Source: Sneathiella litorea (lineage in GTDB: Bacteria > Pseudomonadota > Alphaproteobacteria > Sneathiellales > Sneathiellaceae). Taken from it: 64,000 nucleotides of DNA. Each line of letters opens with the position of its first letter. Position 1 is the stretch's first letter. The stretch covers positions 1,454,895 to 1,518,894 of the forward strand of contig NZ_WTUW01000002.1 in assembly GCF_009882915.1 (NCBI RefSeq), read 5' to 3'. This document shows, one piece after another, positions 26,465-35,034 of this stretch. A program made the position numbers and the translations under genes. The notes beneath the pieces were generated by a model that saw only the letters and a program-made list of their open reading frames with translations, was not told where the DNA came from and made no database searches.

Positions 26465-27898
26465 ATGTCATACGAAGAACTTGCGCTGCTGATTGACGGG
26501 CGCTGGACACAGGGAACCTCCGGCAAGACGGAGACAGTGGTGAACCCGTCAACAAATGAAGCGTTGGGAGAGTTACCGCTCGCCTCCATTGCTGATCTGG
26601 ATGAAGCGCTTGAGGCCAGTCAAAAAGGCTTTGATGTTTGGCGGAAAACGCCGGCCATTCAGCGTCAGATGATTATGGAGAAAACGGCGCGCCTGCTCGA
26701 GGAAAGGATGGACGTCATCGCCGCCAACCTCACCCGAGAGATGGGAAAGCCACTTAAGGAAGCGAGAATGGAACTTGGCGCGGCGATAGATGTGCTGCGC
26801 TGGTACGGGGAAGAGGGAAAGCGCGTCTACGGCCGCGTCGTTCCGTCGCGCATCACAGGCATGCGACAGACAGTGAAGAAAGAACCTATCGGACCGGTTA
26901 TCGCGTTTGTGGCGTGGAACTTCCCGGCCATCAATGTGATGCGTAAGGTGGCCGGCGCTATCGGCGCGGGATGCTCCATCACCATCAAGGCCAGCGAGGA
27001 GACTCCGGGCACCTGTATCGCGATCGGGCGGGCGTTTATGGACGCCGGTCTGCCGGCGGGCGTTCTGAATATTGTCTTTGGTGATCCGGCCACCATATCC
27101 TCTCACCTCTGCGCGTCCGACATTCCGAGAAAACTGTCTTTCACCGGAAGCGTCCCGATTGGCAAGCATTTGCAGAAGCTGGCGGCTGACAAAATGATGC
27201 GCTGCACGATGGAACTGGGCGGACATGCCCCTGTCCTGGTATTCAGTGATGCAGATATCGACGCGGCTGTGCGCAATTGCGTGGCCGGAAAATATCGAAA
27301 TGCCGGTCAGGTCTGCGTCTCTCCCACACGGTTTCTTGTGCAGGAAGCTGTCTACGATAAGTTCGCGACTGCCTTTCGGGATCAGGCCTCGAAACTTGTG
27401 GTCGGTGATGGACTCGCCGAGAAAACTGATATGGGCCCCCTCATTGCCGAACGGAGGATCGAGGTCATGGAGAACTTCATGGCGGATGCGCTGTCCAATG
27501 GCAGCAACTTGCTGACCGGAGGTGAACGTCTTTCCAATAGCGGGAGCTTCTTCGCACCGACTGTTTTGGGAGATGTCACCGACGACGCCCTGATCATGAA
27601 TGAGGAGCCTTTCGGACCCATCGCCCCTATTTCGAGATTTTCCACACTTGATGAGGCAATCGAACGAGCAAACCGCCTACCATTCGGCCTGGCGGCCTAT
27701 GCGTTCACCAAGAACGCAAAGACAGCAGCGGCATTAAGCTCGGAAATCCAGTCGGGCATGCTGGCGATTAATTCGCTGATGGTGGCGTCGGCTGAAACAC
27801 CTTTCGGCGGTATTAAGGACAGCGGCTATGGATCGGAAGGATCAATCGAGGGTATGGAGACATTCCTGACAACACGCTTTGTAACGGAAGTATACTAG
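26465..27898 (+). CDS. NAD(P)-dependent aldehyde dehydrogenase
   Basis: A 477-residue ALDH of the succinate-semialdehyde-dehydrogenase-like branch. The catalytic Cys is in NAGQVCVSPTRF, the general-base Glu in MELGGHAPV, and the oxyanion Asn and Rossmann turn in AFVAWNFPAINVMRK and FTGSVPIGKHL. It oxidises an aldehyde to the acid. It diverges from the GntR-racemase pair and converges, five bases away, on the PanB-like gene, so it lies within the GntR-controlled region. Its likely place is after the GMC oxidoreductase, taking an alcohol-derived aldehyde onward. Confidence 0.92.
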   Translation: MSYEELALLIDGRWTQGTSGKTETVVNPSTNEALGELPLASIADLDEALEASQKGFDVWRKTPAIQRQMIMEKTARLLEERMDVIAANLTREMGKPLKEARMELGAAIDVLRWYGEEGKRVYGRVVPSRITGMRQTVKKEPIGPVIAFVAWNFPAINVMRKVAGAIGAGCSITIKASEETPGTCIAIGRAFMDAGLPAGVLNIVFGDPATISSHLCASDIPRKLSFTGSVPIGKHLQKLAADKMMRCTMELGGHAPVLVFSDADIDAAVRNCVAGKYRNAGQVCVSPTRFLVQEAVYDKFATAFRDQASKLVVGDGLAEKTDMGPLIAERRIEVMENFMADALSNGSNLLTGGERLSNSGSFFAPTVLGDVTDDALIMNEEPFGPIAPISRFSTLDEAIERANRLPFGLAAYAFTKNAKTAAALSSEIQSGMLAINSLMVASAETPFGGIKDSGYGSEGSIEGMETFLTTRFVTEVY

Positions 27899-27903
27899 CT
27901 AAT

Positions 27904-28788
27904 TCAGTGCTCCACAGGGTGCCGGGCAATGAATTCCTCGATAACGGCGTCGTCAACCTCAACAAGGTTTTCCGGCGCCGGATATCCTCCTGACCTGATA
28001 TCCGCAGCGAATTCTGAAAAGGCGGCGATACGTTCCTTTTGCATATCTTGCCGCATTTTGTGAAAGTCCCTGTAAATTTTGGCGTGGCGCGGAAAAGGGC
28101 CCGGACCGTCACCCAGAATATCCTGCGCGAACAGGAACTGGACATCTCCGCCAACGCCGGATCCCAGTGATACAGTAATGAGGGAGGTACGTTTCGTCAG
28201 CTCGCTCATGATGCGATGAGGGATAACCTCGCATTCGACAGACCAGGCGCCGGCTTGCTCTAAATCCTTGAAATCCTGATAAATCTTTTCTGCCTCGGAA
28301 ATTGTTTTCCCAACTGCCCGCAGGCCACCCGTCCAGGTGCTGCGCCTCGGCACCAATCCGGCATGTCCTTGCACGGGAATGCCGGCATTTGCCATTGCTT
28401 CTATAAATTGCAGGCTCCACGCGCAGTAAATGCCATCTCCGCCGCCTTCCATGGCCTGAAAACCAATACGGAGCGCCTCCTGTTCACTCGTACAGAGGGT
28501 CAGGGGCATACAAAAAGTGGTAAAGGTGTGAGGTGCTGCCTCGCAAACGGCAAAAGACTCTCGTGGATCAAGGGGGTTCCAGCGGACATTGATCAGATCG
28601 ATGCCTGCCGCTTCGGCCGCAGCCGCTTCATCGGGCGTGAAGGCAAGGGTTTGCGTCAACTGCTTCTTGCCCTTTAAGTCCCGGATATCCCGTACCGTAT
28701 AGTTACGAAGGCTGACGTCGCCCGCCATCGAAACGACACGTCTGAAATCTTTTTGCTGACTTGCAGTCTCATTTTGTATTTCCGTCAC
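27904..28788 (-). CDS. PanB-like protein (ketopantoate hydroxymethyltransferase family) with altered metal site
   Basis: A 294-residue relative of 3-methyl-2-oxobutanoate hydroxymethyltransferase. Homology is clear in GIPVQGHAGLVPRR (PanB: PVxGHLGLTPQ), VECEVIPHRIMSELTKR (PanB: LECVPxxLAKxIT), LGSGVGGDVQFLFAQDILG (PanB: GIGAGxxxDGQxLVxHD) and the C-terminal RSGGYPAPE. By my hand alignment the magnesium ligands of PanB are lost: the VGDS Asp aligns with VRWN, the Asp before MPF/LPF aligns with Cys or Phe (TFCMPL), and the VKxEGG Glu with YCAWS, whereas the catalytic Glu of LECVP is kept. A start at GTG 28788 follows AGAGGA. It is the last gene of the TRAP 2 operon, so it is unlikely to serve pantothenate synthesis and may catalyse a related aldol or lyase step. 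Confidence 0.8.
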   Translation of the reverse strand: MTEIQNETASQQKDFRRVVSMAGDVSLRNYTVRDIRDLKGKKQLTQTLAFTPDEAAAAEAAGIDLINVRWNPLDPRESFAVCEAAPHTFTTFCMPLTLCTSEQEALRIGFQAMEGGGDGIYCAWSLQFIEAMANAGIPVQGHAGLVPRRSTWTGGLRAVGKTISEAEKIYQDFKDLEQAGAWSVECEVIPHRIMSELTKRTSLITVSLGSGVGGDVQFLFAQDILGDGPGPFPRHAKIYRDFHKMRQDMQKERIAAFSEFAADIRSGGYPAPENLVEVDDAVIEEFIARHPVEH

Positions 28789-28825
28789 GCTAAGCTGTCC
28801 TCTCAATTAATGGCATGGTGACGGC

Positions 28826-30112
28826 TCATCGAAGCAGGTTCGGGAGCCATAGACTGATTTGCGGCAGCAACGTGATCACCACCAACATGGCAAGCAAACC
28901 GACGATGAAGGGAAGGACCGCGACAATCATTTTCTCGATCTTGATATTTGCAATCTGCGATGCGACGAAAAGATTGACCCCAAGTGGTGGCGTCAGGAAT
29001 GCGATTTCGATATTCAGGATCAGAATGATCCCGAAGTGAACCGGATCAATGCCGAACGACAAAATCAGCGGGACCAGCACCGGGCCCAGAATGATGATGG
29101 CAGACAGCGTTTCCATGAAGCAACCGATGACGAGCAATAGAATGTTGATCATCAGCAGGATAATCAGCGGATTTTCTGTGGCTTGCGAAAAGATCTCAAC
29201 CAGGGTCTGCGGTATCCGCTCCAAAGTGATGACGCGCGCAAACAGGGTCGAACTGGCAACCACGATCATAAGTGCGCCGGAAATAACATGTGTTCTCTCG
29301 AAGGCTTCCTTCAGCTTTCGCAAAGTGAGGGTCCTGTATATGACGCCACCAACGAACAGGGCATAGACAACCGCGACAACTGAGGCTTCGACCGGGGTAA
29401 AAATGCCCGTATAAATTCCGCCGAGGATAATAAACGGCATGGCAAGGGCTGCTTTACCCTCCCACAGGGTTTTCCAGATGCTTTGCTTTTCTTCTTCCGA
29501 TTGGATGACGGGCTTAATGCCGTGATAGCGCGCGACGCCATAGGCGATCCCGGCCAGAACAATACCGACCAGAATTCCGGGTATCACGCCAGCAATAAAC
29601 AGGTCGCGGATCGAGGTGTTGGCGATGATCCCATACAGGATGAGCGGGTTGCTCGGCGGGATCAGGACACCCAGCGTTCCGCCTGTTGCCGCGGTTGCGG
29701 CAGCATAGGAAGGGGGATATCTGTCGCGGATCATGGCCGGGATCAAGATTGCACCAATGGCAGCGGTGGCCCCTGGACCAGAGCCCGAGATCGCGGCAAA
29801 AAACATGCAGGAGAAAATCGTAACAATCCCGAGGCTGCCCGCAACATGGCCAATCATCTGGCGGAAAATGCGGACAATCTGCTGGGTAATGCCACCCTGT
29901 TCCATCAGGTTGCCGGCAAATATGAAGGCCGGAATAGCCAGTAGTGGAAATTTATCAAGCCCGTTCAGGATACTTTGGGCCGCGACTTCTACCGGAGTGC
30001 CGAGCACAAAAGCGCAGGCAAAACCAACCAGCCCTAACGATACATAGATAGGAACACCCAGAATGAGAAGCGCAGGGAAGGCGAATGAAAGAATAAGCTC
30101 GACTGGTGTCAC
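28826..30112 (-). CDS. TRAP transporter 2, large membrane subunit (DctM family)
   Basis: A 428-residue DctM-type carrier. Conserved segments include LLAIPAFIFAGNLMEQGGI, FSCMFFAAISGSGPGATAAI, GGTLGVLIPPSNPLILYGI and TPVEASVVAVVYALF. It overlaps the dctQ gene by four bases (30109-30112) and is followed by the PanB-like gene 37 bases on. Length and helices are normal for the family, and it should be the sodium-coupled translocator of this operon. Confidence 0.93.
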   Translation of the reverse strand: MTPVELILSFAFPALLILGVPIYVSLGLVGFACAFVLGTPVEVAAQSILNGLDKFPLLAIPAFIFAGNLMEQGGITQQIVRIFRQMIGHVAGSLGIVTIFSCMFFAAISGSGPGATAAIGAILIPAMIRDRYPPSYAAATAATGGTLGVLIPPSNPLILYGIIANTSIRDLFIAGVIPGILVGIVLAGIAYGVARYHGIKPVIQSEEEKQSIWKTLWEGKAALAMPFIILGGIYTGIFTPVEASVVAVVYALFVGGVIYRTLTLRKLKEAFERTHVISGALMIVVASSTLFARVITLERIPQTLVEIFSQATENPLIILLMINILLLVIGCFMETLSAIIILGPVLVPLILSFGIDPVHFGIILILNIEIAFLTPPLGVNLFVASQIANIKIEKMIVAVLPFIVGLLAMLVVITLLPQISLWLPNLLR

Positions 30113-30633
30113 GGCGTAATCTCCCCGGAACTGGGCGTTTGAAGGCCCGGGGCTTCAACAAACCGGGATAGAATTGTGAATATAATGGCAGCGGAAAAGC
30201 CAATCGCAGGGGCTAAAAACAAGATATTCTCGTTGAAATTGAGGGTCGGGGACAGATTGGGGTAACGAAAGCCCTCCTTAAGATTTTCGATGGAATACCA
30301 GGTAAACAGGACATCAAAGGTAAGAACCGCACACCATTGCAGCTGGGAGACGATCCAGCGACTTGTACGACCCATCTTGGATATCAGGTCCGAAAAGAAT
30401 TCAACGCGAAGGTGAGCGCCGGTTTGCGTTGCATAACTGGCGGCGACAAATATCATGGCGATAAAGGAGAAACGGGCAAGCTCTTCCGTCCAGTCGAGTT
30501 GCCAACGCATCTGCCGGGCAAGAACCTGAAAGAACAGGCTGCCAACCATAATTGTTAATGTTATATGAGCGGCCCACAGTTGTGTTTGTCTGAGAAACGC
30601 AAAGATCAGGTTGGTTGTATTATTGCTGCGCAT
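30109..30633 (-). CDS. TRAP transporter 2, small membrane subunit (DctQ family)
   Basis: A 174-residue DctQ-type membrane protein with four helices, starting MRSNNTTNLIFAFLRQTQLW. The segment VLARQMRWQLDWTEELARFSFI carries the conserved tryptophan-glutamate position before the second helix, and GAHLRVEFFSDL the third conserved block. It overlaps dctM by four bases and is separated from dctP by a strong hairpin (30660-30680). Confidence 0.9.
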   Translation of the reverse strand: MRSNNTTNLIFAFLRQTQLWAAHITLTIMVGSLFFQVLARQMRWQLDWTEELARFSFIAMIFVAASYATQTGAHLRVEFFSDLISKMGRTSRWIVSQLQWCAVLTFDVLFTWYSIENLKEGFRYPNLSPTLNFNENILFLAPAIGFSAAIIFTILSRFVEAPGLQTPSSGEITP

Positions 30634-30659
30634 TCCTGCCTCTTTAGCACGAAAATGGT

Positions 30660-30680
30660 GGGCCTCCCTCCGGGAGGCCC
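30660..30680 (-). promoter_or_regulatory. Intercistronic hairpin between dctP 2 and dctQ 2
   Basis: GGGCCTCCC (30660-30668) pairs perfectly with GGGAGGCCC (30672-30680) across three bases. It lies about 30 bases after the dctP stop and 26 bases before the dctQ start. With no long T-run it is more likely an mRNA stabiliser or partial terminator that lowers membrane-subunit output. Confidence 0.65.
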
Positions 30681-30712
30681 AATTAGCATCTATTTCTTGT
30701 AACCTATTCTGG

Positions 30713-31771
30713 TTACTTCATTTTCGCACGGTGTTCTTCGATGATTGCGACAGCCTTGTTGGCAACCATTTCACCGTCCGGACCGATATTCTGGTAGTAA
30801 TCGGGCCAGATCTTCCGGGCCTTTTCAACCCATTCGGTCTCGTCCTTGATATCCGTTACAATGACGTTCTGTTCTTTTGCCTTTTCCCACCAATGAGCTT
30901 CATCGATCGGCTGCCACCAGCGGATATAGTCAGTTGCTTCCCGACCGGCGCGAAGAATAGCTTCCTGATGCTCTTTCGAGAGACCCTGAAACCACTTTTC
31001 AGACACTATGATCGGGTGGGTGAGAATGGTGTAATGGAAGCGGGTCATCCGGTTGATAACTTCGTAAAACTTCATTCCGATGACGTCAGTCACCGGATTG
31101 TCACCACCGTCAACGACGCCCTGTTGCAATGCGTTGTAAAGCTCCGTCCAGCCGAGTGGGACAGGATTGGCATCCCAGGCCTTATAGGTCGCAATCATCA
31201 CAGGATTTGGCGGCACCCGCATCTTGAATTTGGCGAGATCAGCAGGTTTTTCGATCGGTTCGTCAGACTTATAGAAGAAGGCGCGCCAGCCGCTATTCTC
31301 CCAACCGACAATTCTGACACCGGCTTCCTCAATAACGCGCGGTACAAGGAATGGCGTCAAGTTGTCCTGCAGGTAGTTAACTTCTTCGGTGCTGGTTGCG
31401 ATGTAGGGCAGGATAAAGACATTCAGGCTTGGGGCCATGGTTGCCAGGTTATTTGTCGCCGGCAGGGAGACATGTATCTGCCCCTGGCGGGTCTGCTTCG
31501 CCATTTCCCGTTCGCCGCCCAACTGGCCGCCGGGGAAAATTTCACCGCGGATTTCATTGTTCGTATAAATGGCGACAAGTTCTGTAAAGCGTTTTAATGT
31601 CGCCGTGTGAGAGCTCCATTCCATATTCACGGTATGGGCAACAACCATTTTTATCTGGTCATCTTTCTCTGGCAGGTTCTTGTATGTATACGGATTTTCT
31701 TCCGCATATACGACCGGTGCCACCAGCATGGCCAGCGCAACGGCTACTCCCGAAAATAACAAACGTTTCAT
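30713..31771 (-). CDS. TRAP transporter 2, periplasmic substrate-binding protein (DctP family)
   Basis: A 352-residue DctP-type binding protein. It starts at ATG 31771 after GGGAGAGAGAAAA and has a signal peptide (MKRLLFSGVAVALAMLVAPV, cut near VYAEEN). The specificity region reads FKMRVPPNPVMIATYKAW with the clamping arginine, followed by NALQQGVVDGGDNPVTDVIG, typical of dicarboxylate or sugar-acid binders. It is the third gene after GMC oxidoreductase and PhyH dioxygenase in the same direction (81 bases from PhyH), so its ligand probably feeds those enzymes and the racemase-like protein. Confidence 0.92.
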   Translation of the reverse strand: MKRLLFSGVAVALAMLVAPVVYAEENPYTYKNLPEKDDQIKMVVAHTVNMEWSSHTATLKRFTELVAIYTNNEIRGEIFPGGQLGGEREMAKQTRQGQIHVSLPATNNLATMAPSLNVFILPYIATSTEEVNYLQDNLTPFLVPRVIEEAGVRIVGWENSGWRAFFYKSDEPIEKPADLAKFKMRVPPNPVMIATYKAWDANPVPLGWTELYNALQQGVVDGGDNPVTDVIGMKFYEVINRMTRFHYTILTHPIIVSEKWFQGLSKEHQEAILRAGREATDYIRWWQPIDEAHWWEKAKEQNVIVTDIKDETEWVEKARKIWPDYYQNIGPDGEMVANKAVAIIEEHRAKMK

Positions 31772-31852
31772 TTTTCTCTCTCCCTCTTGATGAATTGATT
31801 ATTGTTTTTATTGGTACGCATGTACCGGCAAGGATACGCCGGATTTCGCTAC

Positions 31853-32617
31853 TTACTGGGTATTGCAGATGTCATTTTTACCGCTTTCGTCCGTTCCCTT
31901 GACGAGATAGAGACGCCGCTTGGAAAGATCCGGCACACCCATCTCCTGAACTTGCTTTCTGGCAAGCTCACGATCGAAATGAGAGCTGGCAGGCATGTAA
32001 CGAAAGACCAGACCACCACGTCGGCGTCCCGAATTGTTAGGCTCGGCGCCGTGGACAAGATTGACATCGTGGATTGAGAATTCCCCCGGTTTGAGTATCA
32101 CATCTCTTGGGGGCTTAAAGTCATACTTGCTGATATCAATGGACTGGTTGAGGACGATTTTGTCACTATCGTCACGATCATGATCATAGAGAACCTGATC
32201 TTTGTGAGATCCCGGGATGACACGCATGCAGCCGTTATCCACATTGACGTCGTCGATGGCGATCCATGCTGTAACTGTTTCCAATGGACGAATTGGCCAA
32301 TAATGACCATCCTGGTGCCAGGGCGTCGCCTTGCCACCAACACCTTTCTTGGCGAATAATGCTGATCCCCAGACGATGATGTCGGGGCCAATCAGGTCGG
32401 ATACGATATCAAGGATTTCTGGGGATTTTGCGTATTTGAGCCAGCGTACGTCCTGATCGATGAGATTGGCAGCGTAATCCTGGTCAACACCGGGCTGTCG
32501 AGCGAAGAATGCTTCCATGGTCTCGTTTAGCTCCGCGACTGTGTCGCCGGACAGCTTTTGCGGGGCCGTTATTTGCCCATCTTCGTGATATCTAGAAATT
32601 TCAGCCGGCGTGAGCAT
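31853..32617 (-). CDS. Phytanoyl-CoA dioxygenase (PhyH) family protein
   Basis: A 254-residue Fe(II)/2-oxoglutarate oxygenase. The iron triad is His101 and Asp103 (WHQDGHYW) and His189 (NLVHGAEPN), followed by the 2-oxoglutarate arginine region (NSGRRRGGLVFRYM). Members hydroxylate varied substrates, not only phytanoyl-CoA. It overlaps the GMC gene by 17 bases, so the two are translationally coupled and probably act on the same compound. It is upstream of the TRAP 2 genes. Confidence 0.88.
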   Translation of the reverse strand: MLTPAEISRYHEDGQITAPQKLSGDTVAELNETMEAFFARQPGVDQDYAANLIDQDVRWLKYAKSPEILDIVSDLIGPDIIVWGSALFAKKGVGGKATPWHQDGHYWPIRPLETVTAWIAIDDVNVDNGCMRVIPGSHKDQVLYDHDRDDSDKIVLNQSIDISKYDFKPPRDVILKPGEFSIHDVNLVHGAEPNNSGRRRGGLVFRYMPASSHFDRELARKQVQEMGVPDLSKRRLYLVKGTDESGKNDICNTQ

Positions 32618-34268
32618 TCAATTCTCCCTGTTCAATTTGTTGCCGTTGCAAACCCGGCTTTAGTTGTTGATTGCCTTGAAGAACGAGTTCGGCCCCCTTC
32701 TCGCCAATCATGAGCGAGGCGGCATTCGTGTTGGCCGACGTTACTTTTGGCATGATGGACGCATCAATCACCCTCAGCCCCTCTACACCACGCACCCTGA
32801 GCTCAGGATCGACCACTGCCAGGTCATCCGATCCCGCACGGCAGGTGCCGGTGCAGTGAAACACAGTGCCGCCATGTTGCCGGGCAAAATCTAGTAGTTC
32901 CTGATCTGTCGTGAGGTTAGCGCCCGGGAGGATTTCCTTGTCCCATAGGAGCTTGAAGGCAGGCTGTTGATAAATTTCCCGTAACATCTTGATCCCGGCG
33001 ACAATGGTCTTCCGGTCAAGTTCTTCTTTCAGGTAGTTTGGGGTTATACGCGGGGAGGTAAATGGATCGTCCGACTGGATGTCAACGCGGCCTCGGGAAA
33101 GCGGATGACATTGCCAAACCGAAGCAGTAAAGCCGGAATATTTATGGAGTGGATCGCCAGGCTTGTCGACGGACAGAGGCATAACATTAAACTGTATGTC
33201 CGGGCGTTTTCCGTCCGAATATTCTGTACAGGCGGCACCGCCCACCTGTCCTGCGCCAACCGTCAGGGGTCCGCTCCCCTTGAACAGCCATTCAAGTCCC
33301 ATTGCAGCCAGACTGAACGGGTTGCGAACGGCGTCATTGAGTGATTGACGGTTTTTAAGACGAACTATGGTCCGGGCCTGATAGTGATCCTGCAGGTTGC
33401 CGCCGACTTCGGGCGCATCGACCTCCACCTTGATACCGTGCTGGCGCAACAGATCGGCAGGACCTATCCCGGAAAGCTGGAGAAGCTGGGGAGATTGCAG
33501 CGCTCCAGCAGACAGAATAACCTCTCGATCCGTTTCTGCGGATTGTGGTTTGTCCTCGCTGATCCATTCAACGCCTGTCGCCCGTCCATTCTCAATGCTT
33601 ACACGAGTGACCTGCGCGCCGGTGACCACGGTCAGGTTCGGCTTGGAAAGAATTGGGTGCAGGAAGGCAACAGCGGAGCTTTCCCGCCACCTTTTACCAA
33701 TGCTTAGCTGGTAATCCCCAACACCATATGTCGTCGCGCCATTAAAATCCGGGTTCAGCGGCAAACCAAACTGCTCAGCTGCCTCTATCCAGGCTTTGCA
33801 ACCTGGATTCTCGTTGCGCAAGTTGGACACCGACAATTCACCCTCGCTTCCCCGGTACTGGTCGGGTTCGGCAGAGTTTTTTTCAAGGCGCCGGAAATAG
33901 GGGAGGACAGAGTTGTATCCCCATCCTGTTGCGCCAAGCTTTTCCCAATCGTCGAAATCTTCTGCCTGTCCACGAATGAATATCAGACCGTTGATGGAAC
34001 TGGATCCGCCAATCACCCGACCACGGGGCCAGATAATCTGCCGCCCTGCGGTGCCTTCATCCGGTTCAGTCAGGAACTGTCTGGAGAAACGCGGATCCAG
34101 CATTGACTTGAAGTATCCGACCGGAAGGCGGAGCCAGAAATTACGATCCCATCCTCCTGCCTCCAGCAGCAGCACCCGGTGGCTCGGATCTGCGGAAAGC
34201 CGGTTGGCGAGTACACAACCTGCCGAGCCCGCCCCAACAATGATGAAGTCATAACGATCTATGCTCAC
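32601..34268 (-). CDS. GMC family oxidoreductase (choline dehydrogenase-like)
   Basis: A 555-residue flavoprotein of the glucose-methanol-choline family. It has the FAD-binding GAGSAGCVLANRLS, the GMC signature PRGRVIGGSSSINGLIFIRG, and C-terminal HCTGTCRAG with the catalytic histidine and VTSANTNAASLMIGEKGAELV. The enzyme oxidises an alcohol to an aldehyde or ketone. I start at GTG 34268 (SIDRYDFIIVGAG) because GAAGGAAGG lies seven bases upstream; the frame to 34307 starts at TTG. It is the first gene of the GMC-PhyH-TRAP-PanB-like unit. A clear palindrome (34401-34424) lies 133 bases upstream. Confidence 0.92.
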   Translation of the reverse strand: MSIDRYDFIIVGAGSAGCVLANRLSADPSHRVLLLEAGGWDRNFWLRLPVGYFKSMLDPRFSRQFLTEPDEGTAGRQIIWPRGRVIGGSSSINGLIFIRGQAEDFDDWEKLGATGWGYNSVLPYFRRLEKNSAEPDQYRGSEGELSVSNLRNENPGCKAWIEAAEQFGLPLNPDFNGATTYGVGDYQLSIGKRWRESSAVAFLHPILSKPNLTVVTGAQVTRVSIENGRATGVEWISEDKPQSAETDREVILSAGALQSPQLLQLSGIGPADLLRQHGIKVEVDAPEVGGNLQDHYQARTIVRLKNRQSLNDAVRNPFSLAAMGLEWLFKGSGPLTVGAGQVGGAACTEYSDGKRPDIQFNVMPLSVDKPGDPLHKYSGFTASVWQCHPLSRGRVDIQSDDPFTSPRITPNYLKEELDRKTIVAGIKMLREIYQQPAFKLLWDKEILPGANLTTDQELLDFARQHGGTVFHCTGTCRAGSDDLAVVDPELRVRGVEGLRVIDASIMPKVTSANTNAASLMIGEKGAELVLQGNQQLKPGLQRQQIEQGELNAHAG

Positions 34269-34400
34269 AAGCCGGCCTTCCTTCACATGGCATGAATAAA
34301 ACGCCAATCTGCTGAATTCGCGCTATTCGAATTGGTTGTTGAACGGGTTGTGACATTCGGTCTGGCTTTAATGCCGGTGTTTAGTTTGTTATAATATCAC

Positions 34401-34424
34401 TAACGTCCTATATATAGGATGTTA
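34401..34424. promoter_or_regulatory. Candidate GntR operator, copy 2 (palindrome)
   Basis: Ten-base arms TAACGTCCTA (34401-34410) and TAGGATGTTA (34415-34424) are inverted repeats with one mismatch around TATA. It lies upstream of the GMC gene, and its 19-base core resembles 26326-26344 near the GntR gene. Assigning it to the GntR/UTRA regulator is inference. Confidence 0.55.
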
Positions 34425-35034
34425 GAAATTAATGACTTTGTCAACATCTTAGAAAAAGGTATTATTTAACACCTACCGGACGGAAAGGTTGCCCCACCTT
34501 AAAGGTTTTCCTTGAACGACAAGTTAGCTTGGATTTGCCTTATGACATACGGAGCTATATTAAATGTTGCCTTCTTTAGACTTTCTTGAATTGTACGAAT
34601 GGTTTTATTTATTATCTTAGCGGGTGTTTCTTTTTACCCGCTCAGGTAGATATTCCCGGAAAAATGCGGCATTTGAAGGAATAACGAGTTTGACACACAA
34701 TCAAACGATTTATCCAAGAATATACCTGTAATATCGCCATCTAGACTAAAAGACTGCAATTACTCTAGGCGTTACTTTCGCCCCTCATTATATAATAAAA
34801 TATTGAATTATCAGACTGAATGCATTGAACAGCATAGGTAGCGATTTCTTTTATTGTAAGGACAAAAACTTAGTTTGTTTATGCCGCCCTGAGGATCTCT
34901 GCCTCTAATAGAATTAAATATAATTGTTCTACCATTGACGCCCCTGACCTTCTCTTAAAAATTAAGCATTTGTTAAGAAATTAATATTACCTTAATTGCG
35001 TCGAATATTAGATATAGAACTATTGGAGCGTGTT
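34425..35034. other. AT-rich intergenic region
   Basis: About 600 bases without a supported gene, in line with a promoter region for the FecR-domain gene. It contains an isolated stem-loop (AGCGGGT 34619-34625 with ACCCGCT 34636-34642) that could belong to a small RNA or be a remnant terminator; I see no promoter/terminator pair strong enough to call an RNA gene. Confidence 0.4.

Noticed and set aside
30611-31597. 328-codon plus-strand frame
   Set aside because: It is the antisense of TRAP 2 dctP, which has a signal peptide and clear family motifs.
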